Shown: positions 22,876 through 23,145 of the stretch, one piece after another
Layout of the letters: the number at the start of each line of letters is the position of its first letter
Position numbering within the stretch: position 1 is the stretch's first letter
The notes under the pieces: model-generated
Database searches by the model: none
What the model was told of the DNA's origin: nothing
The model's input: only the letters and a program-made list of their open reading frames with translations
From: JBBSJV01 sp038256935
Lineage (GTDB): Bacteria > Patescibacteriota > JACMRA01
Length of the DNA: 23,145 nucleotides
Assembly (NCBI GenBank): GCA_038256935.1
Contig: JBBSJV010000010.1
Location: forward strand, 1-23,145
Direction of reading: 5' to 3'
Program-made: the position numbers and the translations under genes

Positions 22876-22997
22876 ATTTTAATGACAGAATCTATGTGTC
22901 ACCCTGAATTTATTTCAGGGTCTGTTACTTATATTAATAGAGAAAAGATACTGAAACGAGTTCAGTATGACAGATTAAAATTGTCAGCGAATAAATT
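22876..22997. repeat. Right copy of the 122-bp perfect inverted repeat
   Basis: Its reverse complement equals bases 1-122 of the window without a mismatch. It includes REP doublet 4 (22897-22972). The sequence to its right continues for 148 bp with further REP hairpins, so this is not the end of a molecule. Confidence 0.95.
22897..22972. repeat. REP-like hairpin doublet 4
   Basis: This is an inverted identical copy of doublet 1. Arms ACCCTGAA (22901-22908) and TTCAGGGT (22914-22921) are followed by ATACTGAA (22948-22955) and TTCAGTAT (22961-22968), between TGTCA and TGACA. Confidence 0.85.
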
Positions 22998-23007
22998 GAC
23001 ACTTACA

Positions 23008-23145
23008 ATCCTGAACTTGTTTCAGTATCTTTTATGCTACCTAATATAAATTTCTAAAAAAAGTATTAACCCTTTTTGACTATATGATTTCTGAGTGTAG
23101 AGGTATTAACATCTTTTGAGGAGAAAAAAAGACCCTGAAATAAAT
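23008..23145. repeat. REP-like hairpin plus partial copy at the window edge
   Basis: One hairpin has arms ATCCTGAA (23008-23015) and TTCAGTAT (23021-23028) with one mismatch. About 100 bp of AT-rich sequence with no gene follows. The left arm of another hairpin, ACCCTGAA (23132-23139), is then cut off by the end of the window. This resembles a doublet with an expanded spacer. Confidence 0.7.

Noticed and set aside
1..22997. Composite transposon or IS element bounded by the 122-bp inverted repeat
   Set aside because: No transposase or integrase is encoded, target-site duplications cannot be seen, and the repeats are REP doublets found also inside and beyond the segment.
22880..23145. Repeats near the window ends as a CRISPR array
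   Set aside because: Copies are in both orientations, spacing is irregular, each is itself a hairpin, and no cas gene is nearby.
1..23145. Recoding of UGA to glycine as in Gracilibacteria or Absconditabacteria
   Set aside because: Long conserved genes such as clpB, tgt and the helicase halves run full length in the standard code without in-frame TGA, and glycines at conserved sites use GGN.

Overview
This 23 kb window is AT-rich (about one third G+C by eye) and gene-dense, with short spacers, no RNA genes that I can recognise, and almost no Shine-Dalgarno sequences. Several promoters sit so close to their genes that the mRNAs would be leaderless or nearly so. The content is a ClpB disaggregase, a TRM11-like methyltransferase, small membrane-anchored FAS1 and GerMN surface proteins, a short RecX and a UvrD-type helicase-nuclease. 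Together these suggest a streamlined bacterium of the Patescibacteria/CPR type. That placement is an inference: no rRNA or ribosomal protein is present to test it.

Layout. Positions 1-265 carry REP-like hairpin doublets. Positions 266-1922 (minus) hold a two-gene operon of a small membrane protein and a TRM11-like methyltransferase. Its promoter diverges from a near-perfect sigma70 promoter that drives clpB (2181-4742, plus) through a long leader with a strong inverted repeat. Then come a small unknown gene (minus), an HTH-methyltransferase fusion of the EgtD type (5082-6296), a mini RecX (minus), an acetolactate-synthase-fold protein that has lost its catalytic and cofactor motifs (6717-8498), a class I glutamine-amidotransferase-like hydrolase (8578-9327) and a GerMN surface protein (9404-10195). 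From 10196 to 17568 every gene is on the minus strand, listed here in transcription order: a FAS1 surface protein, a UvrD/PD-(D/E)XK helicase-nuclease split into two ORFs, a small unknown, a queuine tRNA-ribosyltransferase without its zinc cysteines, and an unknown protein. Two unknown small proteins and a baeRF-like protein follow on the plus strand (17681-19703). A REP doublet then lies next to a truncated ligA (minus). The window ends with a second FAS1 protein, an AlkD-like DNA glycosylase and more REP doublets.

The first 122 bases recur exactly, inverted, at 22876-22997. The region between is therefore bounded by perfect inverted repeats built from the same REP family that abuts the ligA truncation. 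No CRISPR array, phage module, transposase, tRNA or rRNA was seen.

The observations most worth follow-up are the ThDP-fold pseudoenzyme, the structured clpB leader, the HTH-EgtD-like fusion, the zinc-less Tgt, the split helicase, the covarying REP doublets, and the complete absence of TGA as a stop codon in all 21 genes.
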